Part shown: piece by piece, positions 12,044-24,045 of the stretch
Layout of the letters: the number at the start of each line of letters is the position of its first letter
Numbering within the stretch: the stretch's first letter is position 1
Assembly (NCBI GenBank): GCA_014898425.1
Contig: RCSZ01000007.1
Coordinates: 558,001-622,000 of the forward strand
Direction: 5' to 3'
Length of the DNA stretch: 64,000 bases
DNA from: Botryotinia globosa
Taxonomy: Eukaryota > Ascomycota > Leotiomycetes > Helotiales > Sclerotiniaceae
The notes under the pieces: model-generated
Told to the model about the DNA's origin: nothing
The model's input: only the letters and a program-made list of their open reading frames with translations
Database searches by the model: none
Program-made: the position numbers and the translations under genes

Positions 12044-13814
12044 ATATGTACCACAGGTTTCTTTCGACGGAGAGTTTCTGTACATTGATTGGATAGAATA
12101 AGTGTTGGAGATTCAATCATGTAATCATAACAGGTCACACTGTTAGCCAGCGAGGCGCTAGCGCTTCCTCATATAAGTACTAGCTTCCTATAGGTATTTA
12201 ATACTGTGTGTGCATTGCATACAGAGCCTGAAATGAGATAGCGAAGGCAACTACGCACACTTGTTAGAAGCGAAAGAACGTAGTCTGTATATAGGTAGTT
12301 CTCGATTGTGTGTAGCTATAGCCAATCAAAAGTGTTCAAATTACTTTTTATCAGAATGCCCAAGCTTGGGTAGTTTTAAATGATACAAACTTAGTCAAAT
12401 TGCTGATGATAGTAAGGGCCCGTTCAGATCGATTTTTTTAGACAATGTTAATCACAAATATAGTCTAAATAAGTAATTATTGAATGCAAATATAATTTAA
12501 TAATTTATATTGATAATAAATTAAAAAAAAGTAATAAATCGAATATTAATATTGAATTATAAAAAGCTGTAAAATGTTGCTCAATAAATTTGAAAATTTA
12601 TATAGTAATTTTGTTGAATTTGTAATAAAACTTTGATTAGTATTTGTTAATACATGTTACTTTATATTTTGTCAGTACAAATCTTGATTTAATATTAACA
12701 AAATGTAGGCTAAATTATTTTGATTAAACTCATTTTGGCAACAAATTAAAAAAACGATTCAAACGGGCCCTAAGCTATACCTTAACCCTTTCACTATTAT
12801 TTACAGTACTTCGTGCTGGCGTAGTAGTTTCAGGCATAATAATCAAGCACAACTACAACCATGATGGAACAAGGTACTATACACTTATCAATCAAGTTGA
12901 TACCAACAATACAGTTTGGAGTAAACAAATCTGCGCAAAATTGAAAACTACTGAGATATTCATCAACATTCATCGCCAAATGAACATTAGACAGGCATCT
13001 GGATAATCAGCCCAGCCGACCAATTGATATATACACGGCAAATTACTCTCATATCCTAAAAATCGCATACCCAACCCTAACAAAAGGAAACGCCCTCAAA
13101 TTCACAATTCACTCAGGAAAACTTACAGCCAGAAATGAAGAGCGCCCTTCCCCTCCCCCTACTAACTTAAATTCTCTCGGAACGATTTCCTTACCAAGCA
13201 CGCGAACCAAACCAATCTACAACTACTCCCTTAAAACCCCTAATCCACTTAGATACTTATCCGGAACTCCATTCCTACGTCAAAAAACCACACAGCAAAC
13301 AGCAAGCAGAGAACTTGAGCCCCTACAGCCCCTCATAAACCCCCAGACTCAGGAAATCCCATCCGTAAACTTCGATCTAAACCAATTCCAAGTCCAAGCA
13401 AGCACTAGCCTAATCCTTCACAATTCTACACAGCGGCCATCACTTTCATGGATGAACATGATCGTTTGCAAAATTAATAATATCAATTAAGTAGAAAAAC
13501 AAAAAGCTGAGATAACATGCAGGAAAAGTGCGTAGGTACGTAGGTATCTATGCCAGATTGCTCGCTTATCCTAACCACATCGCTGAGAACTTTCCTTGGG
13601 AAAAACTTCATATCGTATCATATCGTATCCCGCCTTCATTCATAATCTCATCAGCCATATACTAAAGCCTTGAACATAAGCTAACATCTTCATACATATC
13701 GTTCCGTTTTACCACCCCATCCACTTTATATTTTCATCAATAAAAAAGCAAATAGTCCAGCCCTATTTTGCCAACTCCAAACACCAAACAATAATACAAC
13801 TCGAGGATCAGAAC
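12044..13814. other. Intergenic between convergent genes, contains a MITE
   Basis: Convergent 3' ends of the gene ending at 12043 (+) and the cytochrome b561-type gene ending at 13815 (-). Apart from the MITE at 12416-12770 I see no gene. Confidence 0.6.
12416..12770. mobile_element. 355-bp MITE, TAA target duplication (Harbinger-like)
   Basis: Left end GGGCCCGTTCAGATCGATTT; reverse complement of the right end GGGCCCGTTTGAATCGTTTT. TAA flanks both sides (12413-12415 and 12771-12773). A 3-bp TWA duplication with GGGCCCGTT-type inverted ends is typical of PIF/Harbinger (Tourist-like) MITEs. The interior is very AT-rich with no coding capacity, so it must be mobilised by an outside transposase. 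Related in its ends to the degraded element at 2904-3390. Confidence 0.75.
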
Positions 13815-16429
13815 TCAAGTAAAATCAACTGTGCCAGCCGTTCCGGTTCCTATACTTTGTCTTTGCCTCTCCATTCTCCTCCTTTGTCGCCTTTCTCTCG
13901 CGTGATCAGTACCAGAATCTGGACTCATGGCACTCCATGTACCATGAGTATCTTCCGACATATTACTCCTTCCTGCATCGAATATACTTCCTCCAGCAAC
14001 ACTCGGATCTAGTTTACCGGAGCTTTGTGGTCTACCAGAACTCTGTGGTCGTCCAGAGTAGTAAGCTGAATCCTTAGGTTTCTTTCCACCTGCAAATGCA
14101 GGGTTAGGCGGTGTAAGAGGACCTATTGGCGGTGGTGGAATGCCAGCTTCTTCGTGTTTATCTCTGACCATTGATTCGGCTCTTCTTTCGGCTCTCTTCT
14201 CTGCCTCTCGTCTATATCTTGATGATACTTCGCCATCACTGAAATCACTTGCTGAGTCCCTTCGCGAACGTCTTTGGCCACTTCGAGCTCTTCTCGAGGC
14301 ACGTTCTGCCGCAGCTTCTTGTTCTGTTAGACGTCTCAAAGTAACATTGCGGTCTTTATCGCCATGCATTTTGACTTTAACACTGACAGGGGGACTTGCA
14401 ACTGCCGATCTAGAGTGAGATCTTTGACGACGACGTTCCTCTTCTGCGGCAAGACCAGCAGCTCCAGCGGCGGCGGCAGCGGCAGCAGCTTCTCCTTCCT
14501 CTCGTCGAATAGATGACCGGCGACGACTTCGACCAGGGGTTGGAGTGACATCACTATCAGAAGGTTGATGAAGAACGCCATGTGGATCGGAAGGCATAGG
14601 AGGCATTGACACTGTTTCTGTAGCGACATCATGATGAGAACGAGACTTACCCATATTTACCGGAACCGGAGCTGGTACTGATACTGTTGCTCTAGGTGCT
14701 GGATAAGGATCGACAAGTGACGAAAGTTCAGATGATTCTAAAGAACTTTGTCTGATATGAGGTCTTGGTGGAAATGCGTCGCTTGTTAAATGTGAACCTT
14801 GATTAATGTGTCGAGAAGCTCTCTCTCGTTCATATCTTTCGTCTTCCTCGCGTTCAATGCGGTCCATTTCCTTCTTTTCTCTACGATCTTTCATTTTCTT
14901 GGAAAACCAGCCTATTCCCAGACTAGCAAGTAATCCATTTCGTAGTCCATTATTTTCTTGTGGTCTTCGAGATGGGCTAGCTGTAGTACCAGATCCGTAA
15001 TCGTAGGAATAACTCATGGAATCAAAACTATGAGTTCGGCCAGCTTGACTTCGTACTGGTCTCGGAGTTACGGGCGTTACAGGTCTTGGAGTTGTTGGAC
15101 GTGCTTTTGCAGCACTAATAGCAGCCGCAGCAGCCGCTGGAGCTCCGGGCCCAGGTAAGATGGAACGACTCCCTCGGCGATTTTCATAATGATTTGTTTG
15201 CTCGGTTGTAAGAGTTGAATCACTATATTCGCTGTCATTGCGTCCATGTTGCCTTCTACCTGGAGTATCCGGAGCAACAGAAGAATATTCGTCCTCATGC
15301 TTTGTTCGTTGTCGCCGATCGAAGAAACCCTTCGCGAGCGCACCAGCTCCAAGAACTGCCGCACCCTTGAATAATGAGTTCATAACGCCGCCACCTTCCT
15401 TTTTCCTAGACTCATATTTCTCTTCTCCGACGTAACTTACTGATCCGCGTCGAGATCTTGAGCCCCTGCGCGAAGGAATGACTTCTTCTCGAATTCTACT
15501 GTGATTGCGACTGCGACTGCGACTCCTACTTCTACTCCTATCTCGATCTCGATTTCCGAGTAAAGCAGCAGCTCCGGCACCTGCGAGTAATGGACCAAGT
15601 ATTCCTATGCCAAATGAACTTTTTCTTCTCTCTTGAATTACCTCGCCATGTCGACTTCCTTCTCGTAATACTTCAGGGAGCGCCTGTAGTGCCCTGTAGG
15701 AAAGAATGAAGTATAGTAATACCAAGAGACCCATCCAGACCGCAAATAGTATAAAGAGGTATTTTGGCGATCCATATAAAGTCAGTCCAAGAGGTACTTG
15801 CGCGATTGCAAGAAGTGCTGTTGCACGACCTATCCATTGATGCAAGACAGCCTTCAATGGAATCCTTCTCAAGACTCGTTTCTTTTCCGAATTATGTGTC
15901 AACCAGCCCGATAAGAATTGCACCCAGATGAGAACATAAATTGCCAATCCGATACCATGATGAGGATTTGTTAAGCTTCGCGCATTGCCTACTGCCATCC
16001 ATCCAAGTATGAAAATAACTGTTGATAGAAGAAGCGTCATAATTTGTAAATATATGTGATATCGAATCGCATTTCGGATATCCCGACCATAAAATCTTGC
16101 AATGAATATCGCTGCAGGTACGATGAACAGAAAGGTCATTGCCGCAAGTATACCATGAGCTGTGATTAATCCTTTATATCCAGGCATTGTCGCGAATCTA
16201 TTTCCCATTCCTATTGACAGTCAGTCAGCTCCGTCATTCATCGCAATCCCAAAAACTAGATGTTGGCAAAGATTCACTCACCATTATATCTCATCGTCTC
16301 AAAGTTTAACCCCATTAAATTGGGCAATAAGAAATCATTTTTCGTGGCATCCCATGTCCCATCTCCAACATACATTGTATTTGATGAATATGTACTGCTC
16401 CCCGGTGGAGAGAGATCATCAGTCGCCAT
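13815..16429 (-). CDS. Cytochrome b561-type membrane protein, long basic tail
   Basis: Two exons on the minus strand: 16429-16282 and 16210-13815, 847 aa. The first exon supplies MATDDLSPPGSSTYS and a VGDGTWDATKNDFLLPNL segment before the splice. The N-terminal third (about residues 65-230) has five to six hydrophobic helices with paired histidines (for example TAHGILAAMTFLF, RYHIYLQIMTLLL, LHQWIGRATALLAIAQVPLG), the pattern of the eukaryotic cytochrome b561/ferric reductase transmembrane domain. Such domains carry two haems and move electrons across membranes. The remaining ~600 residues are disordered: Arg/Ser-rich (RSRSRSRSRS), an Ala run near residue 590, and many charged blocks. Function in this organism is inferred from the domain only. 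The substrate (ascorbate, iron) is not shown. Confidence 0.8.
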
Positions 16430-17511
16430 TGCGACGGGCGGATCTGCCGCCTAATGGCAGATAATTTCAAAATCCGTAGAGTGATTCGAGATAGTTAACG
16501 ACAATAGAGGAGAATGTAGAAGGAATGTTGTTCTGGAAGATTATAATATGGCGGCTGGGAAGGATCTCGACTATGAAAATGTGCTTGTCGCACAAAGTTG
16601 TAAATAATTATGATGGGTTCGCTAGGTAACCAACGCGGTGAAGCCAATTAGCTGGGGCAGAACTGTTAGAAACAATGATTCTCTCAAAGATGAAGCTTTT
16701 GATAATTCATTATTGTCTTTAAGAATATAAGATCATAATACAGGATTGTATGATCAAAGAAACCTAGAACCAAGCATGACAGTTTTCTGGTTCGCCGGGG
16801 GAGACGAGAAGCAGACAGTTTTTAGCTGGTGGCTGGGTAGCTGCAGCTAGCTTGAGAGCAATATCCACCATACAATTCAGCAAACACCAATCACAACATG
16901 ATGTTTTAGTGCCCGGACAACATGATGGCTTATGCGGCCACGATGATGGGTCTCTATGGTGTGGTATCACAGTATTACATACAGGCCGTTTTCCAAAAGA
17001 AACTTGTCAAAGATGAGCATCTATACCATGTATGGGGTATTGCGTCTCATAAACCTCCCGATGAGCGTTGGGCCTGCCTAGTATGTGCAACGGTTTTAGA
17101 AAATGCGGAGAAGTTTCCCCAGAGAGATTGCTGCATCGATGTGCCTGCATGTTATCGACAGGGCTCAAGCTCAAAATGGGGGTTCTTCTTCTTGACGTTG
17201 CTTCTTCTTGATGTTGCTACTTCTTGAAGAGAAACGACACTACATTCGACGACGATTATCATACTTGACTTTCGAGGTTTGCACTTATTAGCCAGTCACC
17301 AGTCACTAGTCGTGATGTATGCGAATTTCTGTTGGATCAACGTGTCGCAATCTGTCGGCTCCGTTGCCCCTGCAATCTTTGGAGATAACCATTAAATTCG
17401 GCAATAGACGGTCAATATTCGCCGTGATGGGTGTTATGAGAAGATATATAATGCTCAACACGTTATGATTGTAAGATTCGGTGGTCATTAAAACTATGGT
17501 TAAGCTCTACG
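16430..17511. other. Divergent promoter region, doubtful small ORF
   Basis: Lies between divergently transcribed genes (13815-16429 minus, 17512 plus). A 101-codon frame at 16922-17227 (+) has a Cys-containing middle and a hydrophobic C terminus but no good start context, no family resemblance and an overlapping antisense frame. I do not call it a gene. Confidence 0.5.
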
Positions 17512-19239
17512 ATGGAGAAAGAACCCAAAATCCCATCTACTAGTCAACTTGACGTTGTTCCCGAGACTGGTGCTCAGAAACCCTCCAACCCTCAAGAGAA
17601 CCCCATCTCTCCCGAGGTCACGAAAGTGCAGCCTCATAGCAATATCGGTGTTGAGAAGTTGATCGAAAACAATGATAATGAAGTATTCGAACCACCTTCC
17701 GAAACTGTTGAGAATACGCAACTCAATGCAGTATCAGATGTTCCATATAGTGTCTTTTCTGCCTCCCAAAAGAAGATGATTGTCCTTACCGGATCCATGG
17801 CAAGCCTATTTTCTCCCATGTCAACGAGCATATATTATCCATCTCTCAGTCAAATTGCGAAAGATCTTCATGTATCAGATGCAAAAATCAGTCTTACAGT
17901 TACATTGTTCTTAGTATGTGTCATTCGCTCTTTCCTTTGTATTTGTAATGTTCTAATCAGTCTCTAGGTTATTCAAGGCTTAGCACCTATGATGATTGCG
18001 GGATTCTCAGACAAAGCTGGAAGACGTCCAGCATATATCGTTTGCTTCATTATTTACGTCTTCATAACTCTCGGTCTTGGACTTCAAAATCCATACCCAG
18101 CGTTGATGGTCCTACGTTGCTTGCAAAGTGCAGGAAGTAGTGGTACAGTAGCTCTTGCAAATGGGTTTGTTGGTGATATTATCACTTCTTCTGAGAGGAC
18201 AGGTACTTACGTTGCATGGGCTTCTCTTGGTAGTATTCTTGGTCCTATGGTTGCTCCTATCATTGGAGGAATATTAGGGCAATGTGCAGGGTGGCATTGG
18301 ATTTTTTGGTTTCTCTTCATATATTCATGCATCGTATTTGTACCTCTTATTCTCTTTCTTCCGGAAACTTGTCGAAATTTAGTTGACGATGGTTCCATAC
18401 CTCCACCATCTCTCTGCATGAACATTACAGACCACATACGACATTTAAATCGTCGTAAGAAAGGAATTTCTTTGGGTGTAGAGAAGTTTACAGCCCTTCG
18501 CAAGAACTACAAGCTACAGGTCCCAAATCCGCTATCTACACTTAAAGCTCTTGTGGATAAAGAAGCAGGACTATTATTAGGCGTAGCGGGTTTAAGTTTA
18601 GCTTGCTACTATGCAATTTCTACGGGCGCTTCATCACAATTTGGCTCTTTATACGGATTCTCACAGCTAAAAGTATCATTGATGTTCATTCCTGTTGGTG
18701 CAGGATCTCTCATCTCTGCTGTTACTACTGGGAAAATAGTAGACTTCAACTATCGCCGACATGCCAAGATTCATAACTTTCTACTAATCAAAAATCTTCA
18801 AATGGATCTCACTAATTTTCCAATCGAGAAAGCGCGATTGGAGATTGCACTCCCATTGTTTTATCTCGGTGCTTTAGCCATAATTGCTTATGGTTGGGTT
18901 ATGGGTCACCATGTTAGTATTGCTGGTCCAGTGATAATATTGTTTGTGATAGGGTATACTCTGGTTGCAAGCTTTCAAGTTCTCAATATCTTGATGGTGG
19001 ATATTTATCCTGGTAAACCAGCTACTGCTATAGCTGCAAATAATGTGGTACGGTGTGAGCTGGGAGCGATTGTGACTGTGGTTATTGTCCCTATAGTCAA
19101 TGCCATCGGTACCGGGGTAAGTTTGTTTTTCCTTCGGGCTTAACAGAACAACAGCACGTTCTTCCCGTATGAATATTGAATTAAATATGTACTGACATTT
19201 TTATAGTGGTCATATACAACCTGGCCCTTCTATTTTTGA
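17512..19239 (+). CDS. MFS drug:H+ antiporter (DHA1/QDR type), 3' frameshift
   Basis: Exons 17512-17913, 17968-19116 and 19207 onward. A hydrophilic N-terminal tail of about 80 residues precedes the helices. MFS motif A is clear: GFSDKAGRRPAYIVC between helices 2 and 3; further on come LRCLQSAGSSGTVALANGFV and a long central loop. This resembles the DHA1 Qdr/Flr1-type exporters of fungi, which export drugs and organic compounds at the plasma membrane. As sequenced, exon 3 reads WSYTTWPFYF and stops at 19239. Shifting frame within CATATACAAC gives NLALLFLINSPMLIIIMRYG and a basic tail to a TAG at 19353-19355, which is what a twelfth helix should look like. So the gene looks frameshifted by about two bases (a TA repeat unit) or contains a sequence error. 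The rest is intact. Confidence 0.85.
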
Positions 19240-19355
19240 TCAACAGCCCGATGTTGATAATAATCATGAGATATGGAATACGATGGAGAAGCCAAAAGAA
19301 AGTTAAAGACGTCGAATTAGCTATGAGAAAACAAGAGAGAAAGGGAGAGAAGTAG

Positions 19356-20181
19356 TAGTAGGCTGACCAACCTAGGAGTTCACGTAAGGCTGTCAACTTT
19401 CAAACTCTTGTACGTGGGGGCCGATCCAATCTCATTCTGCGCTGATTGAATTTGGCCTTCTACTCTTCGTTTCAAATTTCTGTCCATATAAAGATGGTAT
19501 CAAAAGCTCAGGGTGATCAGGATTCAGTAATCATTTATATTGATTCCAAAGTGGATGTTCGCAATACATATCTCGGGTTCCTGGTAATCTTCTACCGACT
19601 GGTCAAGGGCGTGAAAGGATAAACTTGAAGAACAAGAGGTGTTATGTGAGAAGTAATTTGAGGGAAATAATTTGAATTATCCAAGAGGTGGCGAAGGACT
19701 GAAGGATGATATGTTAAATTGTTTTTGAGAACTAGAGATTGTTGTATTGGGGTTCCACATGAATTGTGGCTGGGAGCTATAAGTTCAGTCAGAATCAGCC
19801 TGGACGTCCGTTAAAATTCAGGCAAAATTCAAGAAGGGTATGTTGTGTGACAGAATAGACGAATAAATTCCCCTGAAAGGCAGCACTCGCCGCAGTGCTG
19901 CACTTCCAAGGCTCGCTCTGTTTGTTAGGCTCGGTAACATTGGAGGCCACTATGCAGCTGTTTGTTTGAATTACAACTTCAGCCTCTACACATGTTATGC
20001 AGGGCACTTACGAATGCCATTGCGATCAGGCTTACTATTAATATGTCAATGATCACCATGATTGACAGCGTGTTACTTAGCCACAAATATTGTTTCCCTT
20101 CTCAACATTCCGTAACGCTTACTCTAAATTCTGGAACCGTCTGAAGTATATTTCTTCGATTTAGAGCATAGGGAAAAAGCG
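19356..20181. other. Intergenic, no gene seen
   Basis: Between the MFS gene and the relic at 20182. Short open frames on both strands (for example 19795-20007 minus) have no features worth calling. Confidence 0.5.
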
Positions 20182-22883
20182 ATGGAATCACTTCGAGTCA
20201 ACAATGATCGAGAATTTGAGCCGCCACATTTTTCATTTCAGGACCATGGAATGGACCTACGACTAGACGATCCATCGGGAATCTCAAGCCAGGATAGAAG
20301 GAATTCACAGTACTCATTTAGCGATTCCCTATTATCTACTGCAAATCGACCAGAATCTTGGCAGCAAGTGAGCAGCCTTTCGAGTTCCTCAACCGCACAA
20401 AGTACAAATTCGAACCTTCCCGCACAACCTTTATAGAATACCAACCCATCAATGACAAATCTGCCGATAGATACTGCAATTTGGAAGATTAATTGGCAAC
20501 AGCCAACTTTTATGTGCTCGATGCTAATGTGTGGTCTGATTTTGGCAATTGGACATCATGTTTACTACAATTCATCAAGTAAGACTCCGGCAGGGGATGC
20601 CACGAGACAAGCTTGGTCAATTCGATTCGGGACAGCCTTCGCATTTCTCGTCGTCGCATGTTTCAAAGCCATTACTGTCTCCGCACTGGGGCAGTATCTT
20701 TGGAGCGTCGTAAGGTCGAAAGGTCTCAAAATTAGTACGTATTATTCCTCATTGCCGATAAAGGATCGCTTTTTCTAGACAAAGTACTGAGAAATTTTTA
20801 GGTGATCTCGACAGGTTATTCGCGCTCACAAGTAACCCGATTAGCATGATCAGTGTTTCCGTTATCAAGAATGCTTCCCTAGCAGCTTTACTAGGCACAA
20901 TTTTCTGGTACGTGACTATTGCCCAAAGTCCGAGACTTCTCTAGACCTCAAGGAATATTTATAGAACAACTATATGAGCCCTTTCTACACAAGAGTTGGC
21001 TGGAGGCTCTTGAGCATGTTGGAATACTTGAGGCTGAAATGACGATAAAAGTTTGGCGCTGATTTTCAGCTCAATGTGTGAATAAATTATCGACCAGAGT
21101 CTACAGTTTAAGTCACTCATGTGCATTTTAGGACCATGGATTTCGTTAGTTTTGCTCCCGCAGCTACGCTCTCTGTCGTTCCAGTGAATATTACTATTTC
21201 AGTGCCAATTCCGGTATTGAATGGAACCAGATTTTTGCATGACGCATTACATTCTGAACTTGTGAAAAGCTCCAGTATCTCACGAAAACTTGCAGAAAAT
21301 TCAGCATCTCTGGCTGATGTGGTACCTTTATATTTCTCGATCGCGCCTTAAATCTGGTCCTACGACATGCAGTTCTTTGGTCTCGCGCTCAAGTGCAGAG
21401 AAGCTAAAAGTAGTGAGCAAGCTATTTTCGATCAACTAGCGCATGATAGGGAAAAATTCTAATCAAAGTTTATTGTCCCTCAAATCAATGACTCGGTTTG
21501 GAACAACTCAATATCTGCGACAGGACGAGCATCACTGGACCTTCTCTTCTATTTTTCACCTTCGCCAGATGACCAAATACAGATGAACCTGGATATACAG
21601 GCCTAAAAATTTCGAGGCCTAAATGCCTGTATATAGGGATTTCTTATATATATAGTTTCAGTCTTGATATTTAGTCTCGTTTTATACCTTCAATCTTCTC
21701 ATTTTTATTAAATTTATTATATGAATTTATAAATTCATTATATGATAAGCTAAAACTTGAGTTATTATTATCAATTTTATAAAAATATTAGGAAAATTAG
21801 GATTATATACTTTATATAAGGATATATCTATATAAATCAAATTTACTATATAAATTTTTTAAAAATCTAAAAATATGCCTATATAAAGGGGATGACTGTA
21901 TAACACGTGCCCGTATAGCTAGGTTTATCTGTATTACGGGTAAGCGACCTCGGTGTCCCAGTTTCGCTGTATGAGCTGTATTCTAGAAACTCAAGTGGTT
22001 ATCAAGTTTTCGTACAAAGTTCGGTGTCAAGCATTGTATGTACAGCCATGAATGCCTTTATTGCTATTACAATCGCTTCTGCCTACGGCAACCAAGAAAT
22101 AACGCAACACAGCACCCAGTACCTAAACGAGATACTTTTTGTGATGGATTACCCAGCTGTCTGGTGGTTTATCATCAATTTTCCAATTTCGAGGTAGTTT
22201 TGCAAGGAAACATCTCGTTACATGCTGAACGGGTAGGCACCAATCGCCAGGTTTTGGTCCCTTATTTGATCGACAATCCTCTCCTACGTCTATTTACCGC
22301 ATGCGACGACACACAAGCTTCACCATTTGAGTCCGTATTATCTTCAAATTATTCAAGTGCCATTGGGGATATTTTTAAAATCAAGCCATGGCAGTGTCGC
22401 AATAGAACCTTCATGAGAGCAATCGAGGATCTTTCCATCAATATCACCATAGGTTATCTTGGCAATCCTAACCTCACTAGTAGTAACACAGAATATGCAA
22501 ATATCACTACCTCAGATACTAGGAATTTCTACGTCTATCATCAGCTCTACCTCGTCCTTTCCTATAGTATCGGGTTCTTTCTGGCAAGTCTTTGTGGTGC
22601 AATTGGTCTTTACTCTTTGCATGTTAATGGTGTTTCGCATTCAAACTCCTTCTCCGCCATCATGCTTACAACAAGGAATCCAGACTTGGACGTTTTAGCA
22701 ATAGGGGAGTCATTGGGGTCCGATCCATTGTCTAAAAGTGTCAAAACCCCAAAATTAAGGTTTGGGCCGTTGTTATCGCAACGTGGCTTTGAGAAGAGAA
22801 TTTCTAATAATTCTCCTCGGCACGTTGCATTCGGGCTTGAGGGAAGTGTTGATGCATTGAAAAAAGGTGGAAAGTACATGTGA
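20182..22883 (+). pseudogene. Dead multi-pass membrane protein gene with MITE inserted
   Basis: Remains of a fungal transmembrane protein. The family has an N-terminal helix segment (TAIWKINWQQPTFMCSML... AFAFLVVACFKAITVSALGQ), an N-glycosylation-rich extracellular domain, and a C-terminal helix (VYHQLYLVLSYSIGFFLASL). From memory it is sometimes annotated 'formylmethionine deformylase-like'. Breaks: a frame change near 20360-20370, an extra base near 20470 (GCCGATAGATACT, where GAT GAT restores frame), an in-frame TAA at about 21460 (KF-stop-SKFIVPQ), a 352-bp MITE at 21580-21931, and another frame change near 22150-22200. Introns of normal type survive (for example donor GTACGT at about 20734 and acceptor TTTTTAG near 20801). 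The last open part, 22038-22883, reads cleanly to the end. Not functional as one protein. Confidence 0.8.
21580..21931. mobile_element. 352-bp MITE, TA target duplication (copy 1)
   Basis: Begins CAGATGAACCTGGATATAC and ends with the inverse GTATAGCTAGGTTTATCTG. It is flanked by TA on both sides (21578-21579 and 21932-21933), as for Tc1/mariner-type elements. AT-rich, no coding capacity. It sits inside the relic at 20182-22883, so its insertion helped or followed the gene's death. Confidence 0.85.
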
Positions 22884-23142
22884 TCAGGGGGTCTGCAATT
22901 ACAAATGCGATTCGGAAAAAAACCATCCTGACAATTGTTGAGCGCTCCAAAAAAGCACAAAAAATATAGTAAGTGCTCAAAACATCAACACAAATGAAAC
23001 TACAACTTACCATCTTCAGCGGGCCCACTTTCGATTTCCACATCATCTAATCTCATCCAAGATGCCCCAGTATCCATTTCGTAAACTATGCCGAGCCATA
23101 TCATTAGTGAGGGTCACATGGTCTCGCTTAGGTTTCGTGGTA
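22884..23142. other. Spacer between relic and second MITE copy
   Basis: No gene seen. Minus-strand frames at 22610-22960 and 22804-23046 are mostly antisense shadows of the relic's 3' end. Confidence 0.4.
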
Positions 23143-23494
23143 CAGATGAACCTGGATATACGGGCCTAAAAATTTCGAGGCCTAAATGCCCGTATATAGG
23201 GGTTTCCCGTATATATAATTTCAGCCTTAGCATTTAGCCTCGTTTTATACCTTTAGCCTCCCCATTTTCATTAAATTTATTATATGAATTTATAAATTCA
23301 TTATATAATAAACTAAAGCTTAAACCATTACCATTAATTTTATAAAAATATTAGGAAAATTAGGATTATATACTTTATATAAGGATATACCTATATAAAT
23401 CAAATTTACCATATAATTTTTTTTAAGATCTAAAAACATGCCTGTATAAAGGGGATGATTGTATAACATGTGCCTGTATAGCCAGGTTTATCTA
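23143..23494. mobile_element. 352-bp MITE (copy 2)
   Basis: Same element as 21580-21931, same orientation and same length. It is preceded by TA (23141-23142); the right end reads GGTTTATCTA followed by TG, so terminal base and flank have drifted. Differences from copy 1 are largely C/T and G/A transitions, for example CCCGTATATAGGGG here versus CCTGTATATAGGGA there. Confidence 0.85.
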
Positions 23495-23695
23495 TGCTTC
23501 AAGAACTACTATATAGGCCGGCGAACACTTGCGATTTCGAATACTCTATATGACATGTTAGTTACAATGAATGTTTTTGAGATTTGATCGAGAGTAGAAG
23601 TCAATGGCTTGGCCACTGCACTATATTGTTTGTTTTCGGATGGAAGATTATTTGCGTAGACAAACCGTGAATCTAAGGGGAGTTAATGAGCTTGT

Positions 23696-24045
23696 TATCC
23701 CCTATACCGCTGAGAATAGGCTCCCTCGCTTAACAAAGCCTTATTGACCAATTAGATTATCAAGATTCCTTGAATTTAATTCAATATTTACATTTATTTT
23801 TTGATATAAAATTCAATCAATATTTTTTCTATATCAAAACTTCTAATATAATAATATATACTAAATCTCAATCTTTTCTTTTTTTTGAAATTATAAAAAA
23901 TCGATATTTGAAATCAAGATTTAATAATTTAAAAAATATGACTGAAAATCCATTAAAATAGCTATTCTATCCAATAAGGCTTTATTATTCAGAGTATATC
24001 GCACGGACCACTTTTGGAGCCCATTCTCAGCGGTATAGGGGATAG
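23696..24045. mobile_element. ~350-bp MITE with 25-30-bp inverted ends
   Basis: Left end TATCCCCTATACCGCTGAGA; reverse complement of the right end is the same 20 bases, continuing ATGGGCTCC versus ATAGGCTCC on the left. A second inverted pair, AAAGCCTTATTG, lies further in at about 23736 and 23980. Interior is extremely AT-rich; the 63-codon frame at 23770-23961 is low-complexity Phe/Ile/Asn/Lys and not a gene. Target duplication is not clear (T or TA). Confidence 0.75.

Noticed and set aside
16922..17227. 101-codon ORF, possible small secreted protein
   Set aside because: No signal peptide, poor start context, hydrophobic end made by a CTTCTTCTTGATGTTGC-type repeat. Not supported.
23770..23961. 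63-codon ORF
   Set aside because: Lies within the inverted-repeat element and is low-complexity Phe/Ile/Lys/Asn from AT-rich DNA.
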